Part shown: piece after piece, positions 8,231 through 17,604 of the stretch
How the letters are laid out: each line of letters starts with the position of its first letter
Numbering within the stretch: position 1 is the stretch's first letter
NCBI GenBank assembly: GCA_017547205.1
Contig: JAFYQH010000050.1
Span: forward strand, 1 to 43,896
Source: Bacteroidaceae bacterium
Lineage (GTDB): Bacteria > Bacteroidota > Bacteroidia > Bacteroidales > Bacteroidaceae
Direction of reading: 5' to 3'
DNA length: 43,896 nt
Translations under genes and position numbers: made by a program
Notes under the pieces: generated by a model
What the model was told of the DNA's origin: nothing
Seen by the model: only the letters and a program-made list of their open reading frames with translations
Database searches by the model: none

Positions 8231-9433
8231 ATGGAAAAGAAAAAAGTTGTGGTTGCATTCAGTGGTGGACTTGATACATCGTTCACCGTCATGTACCTTG
8301 CAAAAGAAAAAGGGTACGAGGTGTACGCAGCATGCGCGAACACCGGCGGGTTCAGCCCCGAGCAACTGAAGCAGAACGAGGAGAACGCCTATAAGCTGGG
8401 CGCGAAGGAATATGTTACCTTGGATGTCACAAGAGAATATTACGACAAGAGCCTGCGGTACATGATATACGGTAACGTGTTGCGCAATGGCACTTACCCC
8501 ATATCAGTCTCATCGGAGAGAATATTCCAGGCGTTGGCAATTGCACGATACGCGAACGAGATAGGGGCCGACGCCATTGCACACGGTTCCACAGGAGCGG
8601 GCAATGACCAGATACGCTTCGACATGACGTTCTTGGTATGTGCGCCCGGAGTCGAGATAATAACATTGACACGCGACATGACGCTTACGCGCGAATTCGA
8701 GGTAAACTACTTGAACGAGCACGGTTTCAAGGCCGACTTCGAGAAGCTCAAGTACTCGTACAACGTTGGCTTGTGGGGTACCTCAATATGCGGAGGAGAG
8801 ATTCTTGACTCCACACAGGGGCTGCCCGACAGTGCATACCTGAAGCAGGTTGAGAAGAACGGCGAAGAGGAGTTGCGCCTCACATTCGGGAACGGAGAAC
8901 TCAAGGCCGTGAACGGCAAGGAGTTTGACGATCCAATAAAGGCGATACAGGCCGTAGAGGAGATCGGCGCGTCATACGGCATAGGACGCGACATGCATGT
9001 AGGCGATACCATAATAGGCATAAAGGGACGTGTAGGCTTCGAGGCCGCAGCACCCATGCTCATAATCGCAGCACACAAATTTCTCGAGAAGTACACGCTA
9101 AGCAAATGGCAGCAGTACTGGAAGGACCAGGTAGCGAACTGGTACGGAATGTTCCTACACGAGAGTCAGTATCTGGAACCGGTGATGCGCGACATAGAGG
9201 CAATGCTCGAGAACTCGCAGCGCAATGTTACCGGCACTGCCATTCTAAAACTGATGCCAAAGCATTTTGAAACCGTGGGCGTTGACTCACCCAATGACCT
9301 TGTAAAGAACAAGTTGGGCGAATATGGCGAGGTGCAGAAAGGATGGACTGCCGAAGAGGCCAAAGGCTTCATAAAGGTGACATCAACGCCACTGCGCGCA
9401 TACTATGCCAACCACCCGGACGAGAAAATATAA
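8231..9433 (+). CDS. argG: Argininosuccinate synthase
   Basis: ArgG joins citrulline and aspartate with ATP to form argininosuccinate. The N-type ATP pyrophosphatase P-loop AFSGGLDTSF lies at the N terminus. Further conserved blocks are IAHGSTGAGNDQIRF and NLWG-like VGLWGTSICGGE. The ATG at 8231 is used; an upstream in-frame TTG at 8210 adds seven residues without family support. Length 400 aa is typical. It is third in the operon, 21 bases after the GNAT gene. Confidence 0.95.
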   Translation: MEKKKVVVAFSGGLDTSFTVMYLAKEKGYEVYAACANTGGFSPEQLKQNEENAYKLGAKEYVTLDVTREYYDKSLRYMIYGNVLRNGTYPISVSSERIFQALAIARYANEIGADAIAHGSTGAGNDQIRFDMTFLVCAPGVEIITLTRDMTLTREFEVNYLNEHGFKADFEKLKYSYNVGLWGTSICGGEILDSTQGLPDSAYLKQVEKNGEEELRLTFGNGELKAVNGKEFDDPIKAIQAVEEIGASYGIGRDMHVGDTIIGIKGRVGFEAAAPMLIIAAHKFLEKYTLSKWQQYWKDQVANWYGMFLHESQYLEPVMRDIEAMLENSQRNVTGTAILKLMPKHFETVGVDSPNDLVKNKLGEYGEVQKGWTAEEAKGFIKVTSTPLRAYYANHPDEKI

Positions 9434-9445
9434 CATAATGGAAAT

Positions 9446-10414
9446 ATGATAAAAGTAGGAATTGTCGGGGGTGCCGGTTATACAGCCGGCGAGCTCATAC
9501 GTCTTCTTGTATGGCATCCCGAAGTGGAAATAAAATTCATTCACAGCAACAGCAATGCCGGCAACCGCATAACGGACGTACATGCAGGCCTGTTTGGCGA
9601 GACCGAACTCATGTTCACAGACGAGATGCCGCTTGAGGAGATTGACCTCCTGTTTCTTTGTACGGCACACGGCGACTCACGCAAGTTCATGGAGAGCCAT
9701 ACGCTACCCGACGAACTGAAGGTGATAGACCTCTCTATGGACTACCGCATAAAGAGGGATGATCACGACTTCATATACGGACTACCGGAGCTTAATCGTC
9801 GCAACACATGCAAGAGCCGCTATGTGGCCAATCCGGGCTGTTTTGCCACCTGCATCGAACTAGGACTGTTGCCACTTGCAAAGGAGCATCTGCTGAAAGG
9901 CGACGTTTCGGTAAATGCAATAACAGGCAGCACTGGTGCCGGTGTCAAGCCCACGTCAAACACGCACTTCAGCTGGAGGAACAACAACATAAGCATCTAC
10001 AAGCCGTTCGAGCACCAGCACCTGCCCGAGATAATGCAGAGCATAAGGCAACTGCAGCCGGGTTATGACGGCGAGATAAACTTCATACCTTACCGTGGCG
10101 ACTTCCCGCGCGGAATATTCGCTACATTGGTGGTGAAATGCGACCTCGACATAGAAACCCTGTACAGGTTATACGAGAGCTACTACGACCGCGACTCGTT
10201 CACGCACATATCGAACAGGCCTGTGGACCTGAAACAGGTAGTTAACACTAACAAATGCCTCATACATCTTGAGAAACATGGTGACAAGCTGCTTATCACA
10301 TCGGTTATAGACAACCTACTCAAGGGCGCAAGCGGACAGGCCGTACACAACATGAACCTACTGTTCGGCCTTGCCGAGACAGTGGGACTGCAACTCAAGC
10401 CGTCGGCATTCTAA
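9446..10414 (+). CDS. argC: N-acetyl (or N-succinyl)-gamma-glutamyl-phosphate reductase
   Basis: ArgC reduces N-acylglutamyl phosphate to the semialdehyde with NADPH. The nucleotide-binding start is VGIVGGAGYTAGEL, and the active-site cysteine lies in YVANPGCFAT (Cys132). Length 322 aa matches the family. It lies 12 bases after argG and 15 before argD. In B. fragilis-type pathways the acyl group is succinyl, so the substrate name depends on that. The acylglutamate kinase argB and the transcarbamylase are not in this window. Confidence 0.95.
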   Translation: MIKVGIVGGAGYTAGELIRLLVWHPEVEIKFIHSNSNAGNRITDVHAGLFGETELMFTDEMPLEEIDLLFLCTAHGDSRKFMESHTLPDELKVIDLSMDYRIKRDDHDFIYGLPELNRRNTCKSRYVANPGCFATCIELGLLPLAKEHLLKGDVSVNAITGSTGAGVKPTSNTHFSWRNNNISIYKPFEHQHLPEIMQSIRQLQPGYDGEINFIPYRGDFPRGIFATLVVKCDLDIETLYRLYESYYDRDSFTHISNRPVDLKQVVNTNKCLIHLEKHGDKLLITSVIDNLLKGASGQAVHNMNLLFGLAETVGLQLKPSAF

Positions 10415-10429
10415 AAAAGAATAATTGAA

Positions 10430-11551
10430 ATGAATCTATACGATGTATACCCCCTCTTTGACGTAAACATAGTCAAGGGAAAAGGTTGCAGGGTGTGGGA
10501 TGACAAGGGCGCGGAATATATTGACCTTTATGGTGGACATGCCGTAATCTCCATAGGCCATGCACACCCTAGATATGTAAAAGCCATAAGCGAACAGGTC
10601 GCGACACTGGGGTTCTACTCCAACTCGGTAATAAACACGCTGCAGCAAAGAGTGGCCGAAAAACTCGGACGCATGAGCGGATACGAAGATTACAGCCTGT
10701 TCTTCATAAACTCAGGTGCTGAGGCCAACGAGAATGCGCTGAAGCTGTCGTCATTCAAGAATGGTAAGAAACGGGTAATCGCCTTCAGAAAGGCTTTCCA
10801 CGGACGCACATCGCTGGCCGTGGAAGTAACTGATAACCCTAAAATAATTGCCCCCATAAATGCAAACGGACACACGACATACCTGGAACTGGGCGACATT
10901 GACGGGGTGCGCGAAGAAATTGCGAAAGGCGATGTGACAGCCGTAATAATCGAGGGTATACAGGGAGTTGGCGGCATACGGATTCCCACTGTAGAATTCC
11001 TGCAACAGTTGCAACAGTTGTGTAACGAGACGGGGACAACGCTCATTCTAGACGAGATACAGAGTGGCTGCGGCCGCAGCGGCAGATTCTTCGCCCACCA
11101 GTGGGCCGGAATAACCCCCGACATGATAACACAAGCAAAGGGAATAGGTAACGGATTCCCCATCGGAATGTTACTCATAAGCCCTAAGTTCCAGCCTGTA
11201 TATGGCGAGTTGGGAACGACATTCGGAGGCAATCACCTTGCCTGCGCTGCAGCCGGGGCCGTACTCGACGTAATGGAAGATGAGAACTTGCTAGATAACG
11301 TGAACCGGGTCGGCAAATACCTCATGGAGGAGCTTTCAGGGATTGAATGTATAAAGGAGGTACGCGGGCGTGGACTGATGATAGGCATTGAGTTCGACAG
11401 GCCTATAAAGGAGATACGACACAGGCTGCTGTTCGAGGAGCATGTATTCACAGGTGTGAGCGGTACTAATGTAATACGTCTCCTGCCACCATTGACACTA
11501 CCCATGAACGATGCAGAGGAGTTCGTCAGGAGATTCAAGAAAGTGCTCTGA
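10430..11551 (+). CDS. argD: Acetyl/succinylornithine aminotransferase
   Basis: This PLP enzyme converts N-acylglutamate semialdehyde to N-acylornithine. It belongs to class III aminotransferases: LILDEIQSGCGRSG contains the PLP-ring aspartate (Asp209), and the Schiff-base lysine is Lys237 in QAKGIGNGFPIG. The phosphate-binding INSGAEANENA is also intact. Its 373-aa length is slightly short but complete. It is the last gene of the operon, and a 52-bp perfect palindrome begins five bases after the stop. Confidence 0.95.
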   Translation: MNLYDVYPLFDVNIVKGKGCRVWDDKGAEYIDLYGGHAVISIGHAHPRYVKAISEQVATLGFYSNSVINTLQQRVAEKLGRMSGYEDYSLFFINSGAEANENALKLSSFKNGKKRVIAFRKAFHGRTSLAVEVTDNPKIIAPINANGHTTYLELGDIDGVREEIAKGDVTAVIIEGIQGVGGIRIPTVEFLQQLQQLCNETGTTLILDEIQSGCGRSGRFFAHQWAGITPDMITQAKGIGNGFPIGMLLISPKFQPVYGELGTTFGGNHLACAAAGAVLDVMEDENLLDNVNRVGKYLMEELSGIECIKEVRGRGLMIGIEFDRPIKEIRHRLLFEEHVFTGVSGTNVIRLLPPLTLPMNDAEEFVRRFKKVL

Positions 11552-11555
11552 GAGT

Positions 11556-11607
11556 ACATAACACAAATGACTCCAGCCCACGTGGGCTGGAGTCATTTGT
11601 GTTATGT
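11556..11607. terminator. Perfect 52-bp palindrome between convergent genes
   Basis: The left 26 bases (11556-11581) are the exact reverse complement of the right 26 (11582-11607), with no spacer; the centre is CCCAC/GTGGG. It separates argD from the convergent DUF2752 gene by five and four bases, so it most likely ends transcription from both sides. Neither side has a classical T run. Confidence 0.75.
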
Positions 11608-11611
11608 GCTG

Positions 11612-11917
11612 TTACCTCTTGTTGCACAACTGTACAAACAGCCTCCACACTCTATGTCCCCATGCTGCTGCCAACAGCGGCAGCACAATGACGACAAGGC
11701 GATTGTATTCCCAAGCGTCGGCAAAACGCAAATACATCGCCGAGAACACGGCACGTGTCATGCCGCACCCCCAACACTCCACGCCGAAGAGCCTCTTTAC
11801 AAGACAGAGACTCTCGCCATGGAATATCCCGTGCGTGGGAATCATGTAGAGTGCTGCCGGCAGAAGCAACAGCAGCAGGAGCCTGCTAACTGTTCTTGAT
11901 TGGCTTTCCATCAGCAT
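11612..11917 (-). CDS. DUF2752 family membrane protein
   Basis: This small membrane protein (101 aa; start could also be at the third codon, 11911) has a hydrophobic first helix (LLLLLLLPAALYMI), the family hallmark CWGCGMTRA in its middle, and a last helix (LVVIVLPLLAAAW). Its start overlaps the end of the TM2 gene by 32 bases, so the two are translated from one message. The pairing TM2 + DUF2752 is common in Bacteroidales. Function is unknown. Confidence 0.85.
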   Translation of the reverse strand: MLMESQSRTVSRLLLLLLLPAALYMIPTHGIFHGESLCLVKRLFGVECWGCGMTRAVFSAMYLRFADAWEYNRLVVIVLPLLAAAWGHRVWRLFVQLCNKR

Positions 11918-12191
11918 CGGTAAAACTGCCTACCAAAATCATGATGAAGTCAATCAGCGCCCAGATACCACAGCCGCCAAGTGTCAGCAACATCAATATT
12001 CCGGTAACAATCTTTCCCGTATAGAAGCGGTGTACACCAAAGGAGCCCAGGAAGAAGCAAAGGAGCATCACTAGAATCCACTCGCTGTTGTTCTTATCCC
12101 CCGTTACATTCTTGCCGTCAACCGCTGCACCGCATTTGACACATACTACCGCATTCTCGCCGACTTCGGCACCACAATATTTGCAAAACAT
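11886..12191 (-). CDS. TM2 domain protein with N-terminal zinc ribbon
   Basis: The first 20 residues hold a zinc ribbon (FCKYCG and VCVKCG; Cys3, Cys6, Cys17, Cys20). Two membrane helices follow, containing the TM2 signature GVHRFYTGKIVTGILMLLT and the second helix GIWALIDFIMILVG. The 101-aa length is normal for these proteins. It shares an overlapping two-gene unit with DUF2752. TM2 proteins have no established enzymatic role in bacteria. Confidence 0.9.
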   Translation of the reverse strand: MFCKYCGAEVGENAVVCVKCGAAVDGKNVTGDKNNSEWILVMLLCFFLGSFGVHRFYTGKIVTGILMLLTLGGCGIWALIDFIMILVGSFTDADGKPIKNS

Positions 12192-12231
12192 AATTGTCAG
12201 TTATCTTATATTATTAATGAATCAATCTCAC

Positions 12232-14217
12232 TCATTTTACCTTCATGCTCGCCTTCACAAGATAAACGATAAGCAGCAGGTAGGCAACAATGGCAACAGC
12301 CTCGCTCCATGGGTTGCCGAGCCAAGCCTCGTTGACCATATTTATTCCGCCGAAACGCATCGCTGCACTAACGACACCCATGAGCGCACCGCCGGCAATG
12401 AAGCCCGATGCAAGCAGCGTACACTTCTCGCCCCTCTCGGCATTCACGGCAGCATCCTTGCTGCGTGTCGTCACATACCAGTTGATGATACCGCCCACGA
12501 GCAAAGGCAGGTTAAGTTCCAGAGGAATGAACATACCAAGGGCAAATGCCAATGCCGGTATTTTGAAGAATGTAAGCACCAATGCGAGCACTGCACCAAT
12601 GCCGTAGAGTAGCCACGGAGCACCGACACCGTTCATCAGCGGGTCTATCACTGCCGCCATTGCATTCGCCTGAGGAGCAGCAAGCTCACCGCTTGTGAAA
12701 CCATATGTCTTGTTCAGGATAATTATTACACCGGCAACTGTCGCCGCCGACACCAATGTGCCCAGGAACTTCCATGTCTGCTGCTTTGCAGGAGTGCTGC
12801 CGAGCCAATAACCTATCTTTAGGTCGGTAATGAAACCACCGGCCATGGACAATGCGGTACATACCACGCCACCCATGATGAGTGCCGCCACCATACCCGA
12901 CGACCCCTTGAGGCCAACGGCCACCATTATAACAGATGCAAGGATAAGTGTCATCAGTGTCATGCCCGATACCGGGTTGGAGCCCACAATGGCAATTGCA
13001 TTTGCGGCGACCGTAGTAAAGAGGAACGAAATGACAGCCACCAGCAATACAGCCACCACGCTATGCAGTATGTTGCCATCCATAACGTCGAACACGAAGA
13101 AGGCAAGCACCATGAGCAGAGTGAACATGGAGCCGAAGAGAACCACCTTCATCGAGAGGTCCTTCTGCGTGCGTTCCACAGCCTCGCCGCTCTTCTTGCC
13201 GCCAATCTCACGCGATGCAAGACCCACGGCACTCTTTATTATGCCCCACGACTTGAAAATGCCTATCACACCGGCCATGGCAATGCCACCGATACCGATG
13301 CTCTTCGCATACTCCTTGAATATCACTTCGGGCGACATTTCACCCACGGTGGCAGTTATCGCCGGGTTCCAGGCATTCAGCACCTCGTCACCGAAGAGCA
13401 GCCCCATACCTGGTATTATCAGCAACCACACCGCCAAAGAACCGGCGCAGATGATAATCGCGTACTTGAGACCGATGATACAGCCAAGACCGAGTACCGC
13501 GGCACCTACATTTATCTTGAGCACCACTTTTGCCTTGTCGGCAAGAAGCTCGCCCCAACCGGCGATGCGGGTGGTCACATTCTCGTTCCACCAGCCGAAT
13601 GTGGCAACTATAAAATCGTAGAGACCTCCGATGAGACCGGCGATGAGCAGAGGCTTCGCCTGGCTGCCGCCCTTCTCGCCCGAGATGAGTACTTGCGTAC
13701 TCGCAGTAGCCTCGGGGAAAGGATACTCGCCGTGCTTCTCCTTCACGAAATACTTGCGGAAAGGTATGAGGAACAGAATACCCAGAACACCACCGAGCAA
13801 CGAACTGAGGAACATCTGCATGAAGTTTACCGTCATGTCAGGATACTTGCTCTGCAGTATATAAAGCGCGGGCAGCGTGAATATGGCACCTGCCACAATA
13901 ACGCCCGAGCTTGCGCCGATGGACTGTATTATCACATTCTCGCCCAGCGCGCCCTTTCGCTTTGCAAGGCTCGACACACCCACAGCTATGATAGCGATGG
14001 GGATGGCAGCCTCGAACACCTGGCCCACCTTAAGGCCCAGATAGGCCGATGCTGCCGAGAACAGCACAGCCATGGCTATTCCCCACGCCACTGACCAGAA
14101 GTTTACCTCGGGGTACTGCCTGTCTGGCGACATGAGCGGGCGGTACACCTCACCTTTCTCAAGAGGACGGAACGCGTTTTCGGGCAATCCCGTCTGTTTT
14201 TCATTTTCCTGTTTCAT
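12232..14217 (-). CDS. OPT family oligopeptide transporter
   Basis: This is a 661-aa multi-spanning inner-membrane transporter of the OPT family, which moves small peptides or metal-peptide complexes with protons. The start at 14217 gives MKQENEKQ before the conserved PEVNFWSVAWGIAMAVLFSA region; an upstream in-frame Met at 14358 adds 47 residues that overlap the promoter. Family blocks include SAYLGLKVGQVFEAAIPIAI and the FPEATA-like YPFEATA equivalent YPFPEATAS. Around 14-16 hydrophobic segments are visible. It is a single-gene unit. Substrate is not predictable. Confidence 0.9.
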   Translation of the reverse strand: MKQENEKQTGLPENAFRPLEKGEVYRPLMSPDRQYPEVNFWSVAWGIAMAVLFSAASAYLGLKVGQVFEAAIPIAIIAVGVSSLAKRKGALGENVIIQSIGASSGVIVAGAIFTLPALYILQSKYPDMTVNFMQMFLSSLLGGVLGILFLIPFRKYFVKEKHGEYPFPEATASTQVLISGEKGGSQAKPLLIAGLIGGLYDFIVATFGWWNENVTTRIAGWGELLADKAKVVLKINVGAAVLGLGCIIGLKYAIIICAGSLAVWLLIIPGMGLLFGDEVLNAWNPAITATVGEMSPEVIFKEYAKSIGIGGIAMAGVIGIFKSWGIIKSAVGLASREIGGKKSGEAVERTQKDLSMKVVLFGSMFTLLMVLAFFVFDVMDGNILHSVVAVLLVAVISFLFTTVAANAIAIVGSNPVSGMTLMTLILASVIMVAVGLKGSSGMVAALIMGGVVCTALSMAGGFITDLKIGYWLGSTPAKQQTWKFLGTLVSAATVAGVIIILNKTYGFTSGELAAPQANAMAAVIDPLMNGVGAPWLLYGIGAVLALVLTFFKIPALAFALGMFIPLELNLPLLVGGIINWYVTTRSKDAAVNAERGEKCTLLASGFIAGGALMGVVSAAMRFGGINMVNEAWLGNPWSEAVAIVAYLLLIVYLVKASMKVK

Positions 14218-14284
14218 TCCAATATTATTTTGTTTTGTTCTACAATCGCAACGACTTGGCAACCACGCAAGTTCCCATAGAGTG

Positions 14285-14292
14285 CAAAAATA
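14285..14292 (-). promoter_or_regulatory. -7 element of the OPT transporter gene
   Basis: TATTTTTG on the minus strand fits TAnnTTTG exactly, 67 bases before the ATG at 14217. This supports the downstream start codon rather than the one at 14358. Confidence 0.6.
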
Positions 14293-14427
14293 ACGAAAAA
14301 ATGATAAAAACCGACACAAAACACACATTGCCGCTACATTATTCACAAAGAGCATCAAGTTAAGTTACGGCATTTTTGAAACGACAGGCTATTTTTATAT
14401 ATTCGCAATGCAATACAACAGCCCTAT

Positions 14428-16734
14428 ATGAATATAAGAAACACAATCATCATACTCGTTGCAATACTCACGGCATGTTCGCCGGCACGCAGGGAGAAGA
14501 CCGCGCGCAACTATGTACAGTACGTCAACACGCTCATGGGAACACAGTCTTCGTTCGAGCTGTCAGCCGGCAACACCTACCCGGCCATAGCCATGCCATG
14601 GGGCATGAACTTTTGGACACCGCGTACCGCCAGAATGGGCGACGGATGGCAGTACACCTATACAGCCAACAGGATATACGGTTTCGAGCAGACCCACCAG
14701 CCCAGCCCATGGATAAACGACTACGGACAGTTCTCGCTCATGCCTGTCAGCGGCAAGCCGCTCATGGACGAGGCAAAACGCGCAAGTTGGTTCTCGCACA
14801 AGAGCGAAACTGCCTTGCCTCACTACTACAGGGTCTACCTGGCCGACTATGACATAACAACGGAAATTACCCCCACCGAACGCGCGGCCATGTTCCGCTT
14901 CACTTTCCCGGCAGGAGAATCGTCGGTAGTCATCGACGCATATGACCAGGAATCACACATTGAGGTCATTCCCCAGGAGAACAAGGTCATAGGATACACC
15001 ACACGCAACAACGGGGGTGTACCCGAGAACTTCCGCAATTACTTTGTCATAGTTTTCGACAAACCATTCGCCACCGCTGGTACCTTTGCGGCAAAGGAGA
15101 AGGGTATTCCATTGTCCTACAGCGACAGCACGCTGCAGCAGAGCGCATACCACACAGGTGCAGTCATCGGCTTTGCCACCGAAAGAGGCGAAACCGTACA
15201 TGCACGCGTAGCATCATCGTTCATAAGCCCCGAGCAGGCAGAACTGAACCTGCGGGAGCTTGGCGAGGAAAGCTTCGACACGCTTGTTACAAAAGGACAG
15301 GAACGTTGGAATGACGTACTTGGGCGCATAGAGGTCAATGGCGGCACAGAGGAACAGACACGCACATTCTATTCATGCCTTTACCGTTCGCTGCTGTTCC
15401 CGCGCAAGCTGCATGAGGTTTCAGCAGACGGCACCATACTGCACTACAGCCCTTACAACGGCAAGACGTTGTCGGGATACATGTACACCGACACAGGATT
15501 CTGGGACACGTTCCGTTCACTGTTCCCGCTACTCAACCTTGTCTATCCGTCGGTAAATAAGGAAATTCAGGAAGGTCTCATCAACGCCTACCGCGAGAGC
15601 GGTTTCTTCCCCGAATGGGCAAGCCCGGGACACCGCGGCTGCATGGTAGGCAACAACTCGGCTTCGGTGCTTGCCGATGCTTTTCTCAAAGGAGTACATG
15701 TAACCGACACCACAACACTGTACGAGGGGTTGCAGCATAGCACAAAGGCTGTACACCCCACCGTCAATTCTACCGGACGGCTCGGACATGAGTTCTACAA
15801 CAAACTTGGATATGTACCCTGCGACGCCGGCATTCACGAAAGCGCGGCGCGTACGCTCGAATACGCCTACAACGACTGGTGCATACTGCAGGTGGCAAAG
15901 GCCATGGGACGCCCCGAAAGTGAACTGCGCGAGCTTGAGAAGCGCGCGCTCAATTACCGAAACCTGTTTCGTAATGATTACAAACTGATGTGCGGACGCA
16001 ATACCGACGGCACATTCGAAGAAGACTTCTCGCCACTCAAATGGGGAGGAAACTTCACCGAGGGCAACAGTTGGCACTACACATGGTCGGTGTTCCACGA
16101 CGTGCAGGGCCTAATAGAGCTCATGGGCGGCAGGAAAGAGTTCGTGCAGATGCTCGACTCGGTCTTTGCCGTACCGCCGCACTACGACGACAGCTATTAC
16201 GGATTCCCCATACACGAGATACGCGAAATGACGGTCATGGACATGGGCAACTATGCCCACGGCAACCAACCCGCACAGCACATGATATACCTATACAACT
16301 ATGCAGGCAAGCCATGGAAGGCACAATACTGGCTACGTCAGGTCATGGAGAGGATGTACTCGCCTACCCCCGACGGCTATTGTGGCGACGAGGACAACGG
16401 CCAGACATCGGCATGGTACGTATTCTCGGCACTTGGGTTCTACCCCGTATGCCCCGCAAGCGACGAATATGTGCTTGGCGCACCGCTGTTCAAGAATGCT
16501 GTCATACACCTTGAGAACGGGAAACAGATAGTGATTGAAGCAGAAGATAACAGCGACATCAACATTTATATTGGACGAATGCTGCTTGACAGCAAGGAAT
16601 ACAGGCACAATTACATAACACACAAGCAGCTGACCGGAGGAACAAGGATGAAGATGTTCATGGCCCCACAGCCCAACCTCTCACGCGGCACCGCAGACGA
16701 AGACGCACCCTATTCATTCTCAAAAGAGAAATGA
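14428..16734 (+). CDS. GH92 alpha-mannosidase lipoprotein
   Basis: Glycoside hydrolase family 92 enzymes are calcium-dependent exo-alpha-mannosidases, usually acting on mannose-rich N-glycans. The protein (768 aa) starts with a lipoprotein signal (IIILVAILTAC, Cys17), so it is anchored in a membrane facing the periplasm or surface. The N-terminal beta-domain runs to about residue 270, and the (alpha/alpha)6 catalytic domain follows. GH92 landmarks present: MGTQSSFELSAGNTYPA-type start, FTEGNSWHYTWSVFHD (contains the expected acid residue), GNQPAQHMIYLYN, and CGDEDNGQTSAWYVFSALGFYP. No SusC/SusD pair is adjacent, so it is a stand-alone enzyme here. Confidence 0.95.
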   Translation: MNIRNTIIILVAILTACSPARREKTARNYVQYVNTLMGTQSSFELSAGNTYPAIAMPWGMNFWTPRTARMGDGWQYTYTANRIYGFEQTHQPSPWINDYGQFSLMPVSGKPLMDEAKRASWFSHKSETALPHYYRVYLADYDITTEITPTERAAMFRFTFPAGESSVVIDAYDQESHIEVIPQENKVIGYTTRNNGGVPENFRNYFVIVFDKPFATAGTFAAKEKGIPLSYSDSTLQQSAYHTGAVIGFATERGETVHARVASSFISPEQAELNLRELGEESFDTLVTKGQERWNDVLGRIEVNGGTEEQTRTFYSCLYRSLLFPRKLHEVSADGTILHYSPYNGKTLSGYMYTDTGFWDTFRSLFPLLNLVYPSVNKEIQEGLINAYRESGFFPEWASPGHRGCMVGNNSASVLADAFLKGVHVTDTTTLYEGLQHSTKAVHPTVNSTGRLGHEFYNKLGYVPCDAGIHESAARTLEYAYNDWCILQVAKAMGRPESELRELEKRALNYRNLFRNDYKLMCGRNTDGTFEEDFSPLKWGGNFTEGNSWHYTWSVFHDVQGLIELMGGRKEFVQMLDSVFAVPPHYDDSYYGFPIHEIREMTVMDMGNYAHGNQPAQHMIYLYNYAGKPWKAQYWLRQVMERMYSPTPDGYCGDEDNGQTSAWYVFSALGFYPVCPASDEYVLGAPLFKNAVIHLENGKQIVIEAEDNSDINIYIGRMLLDSKEYRHNYITHKQLTGGTRMKMFMAPQPNLSRGTADEDAPYSFSKEK

Positions 16735-16835
16735 ATGAGCCCATACAAACCTGAGTGCAAATATTCTTTATGCAACAAGACATCCTACTTTAAGCCGCAT
16801 TGCATAGGAGCAACCATGATACATGCAGGTAATAT

Positions 16836-16858
16836 ATAAAAAGACCGCATTTGCGGTC
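16836..16858 (-). terminator. Minus-strand intrinsic terminator
   Basis: GACCGCA/TGCGGTC with a 2-nt loop is followed, on the minus strand, by CTTTTTATAT. No minus-strand gene ends close to it; the nearest minus-strand promoter-like site is at 17091. Confidence 0.65.
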
Positions 16859-16933
16859 ATTGCTATGGTGCCACCAGAAAACGAATTTCATTCCTAAATG
16901 GCTCTATATCTTTGCGGTTCCCGCGAAAATAAA

Positions 16934-16991
16934 CTGCACCTCGGCATAGTTTAAACAAGTTTATCTCTGCTCTCGGTTTGTATTATTTTTG
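16934..16991 (+). promoter_or_regulatory. Orphan copy of an interspersed promoter element
   Basis: The stretch from CTGCACC to TATTTTTG resembles, base for base over several blocks (CTGCAC, CTCGGTTTG, ATTATNTTTG), the promoter of the restriction operon at 26848-26913 on the other strand. It ends in a -7-like TATTTTTG (16984-16991) reading to the right. No plus-strand gene follows in the next 20 kb other than relics, so it looks like a leftover. Confidence 0.45.
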
Positions 16992-17090
16992 TCGTTAAAG
17001 AATCGCAACGAACGTAATCTCCCGCAATTTCTCCACCTAAATTCTGCACCATTCTGCAGTGTCTCGCAGAGTCGAGTTCCTACTTTGATG

Positions 17091-17098
17091 CAAAGGTA
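17091..17098 (-). promoter_or_regulatory. -7-like element reading left
   Basis: TACCTTTG (minus strand) is an exact TAnnTTTG match. A transcript from here to the terminator at 16836 would be about 250 nt and contain no protein I recognise. The rest of the 16735-17166 gap holds only the elements listed. Confidence 0.4.
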
Positions 17099-17166
17099 GT
17101 GAAAATATTTGAAACAGAAATGTATGCACTAAAATTTTGCTCCACCTCAGTTCGGAATCCCTATTC

Positions 17167-17508
17167 CTATCTTCTGTTAAGATTACTAAAGGCATCAATC
17201 AGTAAAGATATACCATCAATTACAGTCATTGTTCCGTGCTTAGCTATCTGCTGATGACACTCCTCAATTTGTCGTTGGCACTCGACTGCAAGATTATACT
17301 CTTCTTGTGTATATGAGCCTATAATTTGAGCTTTAGATACAATGTAATTGCATATTTGAGATAACTCTACAATCATAGAACGGAAACGGGCTATTTGCGC
17401 CACATTATATACCAAAGAAGCGCCACCAACAATCATTCTGGCCTTTTCATTCTTTATTGCTGCTACCTTTGCTGCAATAAAAGCAACATCTATTACAGAA
17501 TTATTCAT
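17167..17508 (-). CDS. Hypothetical 113-aa protein
   Basis: I do not recognise this protein. It is 113 aa, mostly helical in appearance, with one moderately hydrophobic stretch (ARMIVGGASLVYNVAQIA) and a Gln/Glu-rich coiled-coil-like segment (YNLAVECQRQIEECHQQIA). It has no signal peptide. It lies 96 bases downstream of the AlbA_2-type gene on the same strand and may be cotranscribed with it. Low GC matches the surrounding island. Confidence 0.55.
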   Translation of the reverse strand: MNNSVIDVAFIAAKVAAIKNEKARMIVGGASLVYNVAQIARFRSMIVELSQICNYIVSKAQIIGSYTQEEYNLAVECQRQIEECHQQIAKHGTMTVIDGISLLIDAFSNLNRR

Positions 17509-17604
17509 ATCTAACCGTATTACTAAAATGGTTCACAATCATAACCTATCATAAAATATAGAAAAAGTATGGTTTTTACATATTATATGATATGTTGAGT
17601 AAAA

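Noticed and set aside
13063..14094. Long plus-strand open frame opposite the OPT transporter
   Set aside because: It is antisense to a well-supported transporter, its translation is His/Arg/Glu-rich with no family features, and it is explained by codon bias of the real gene.
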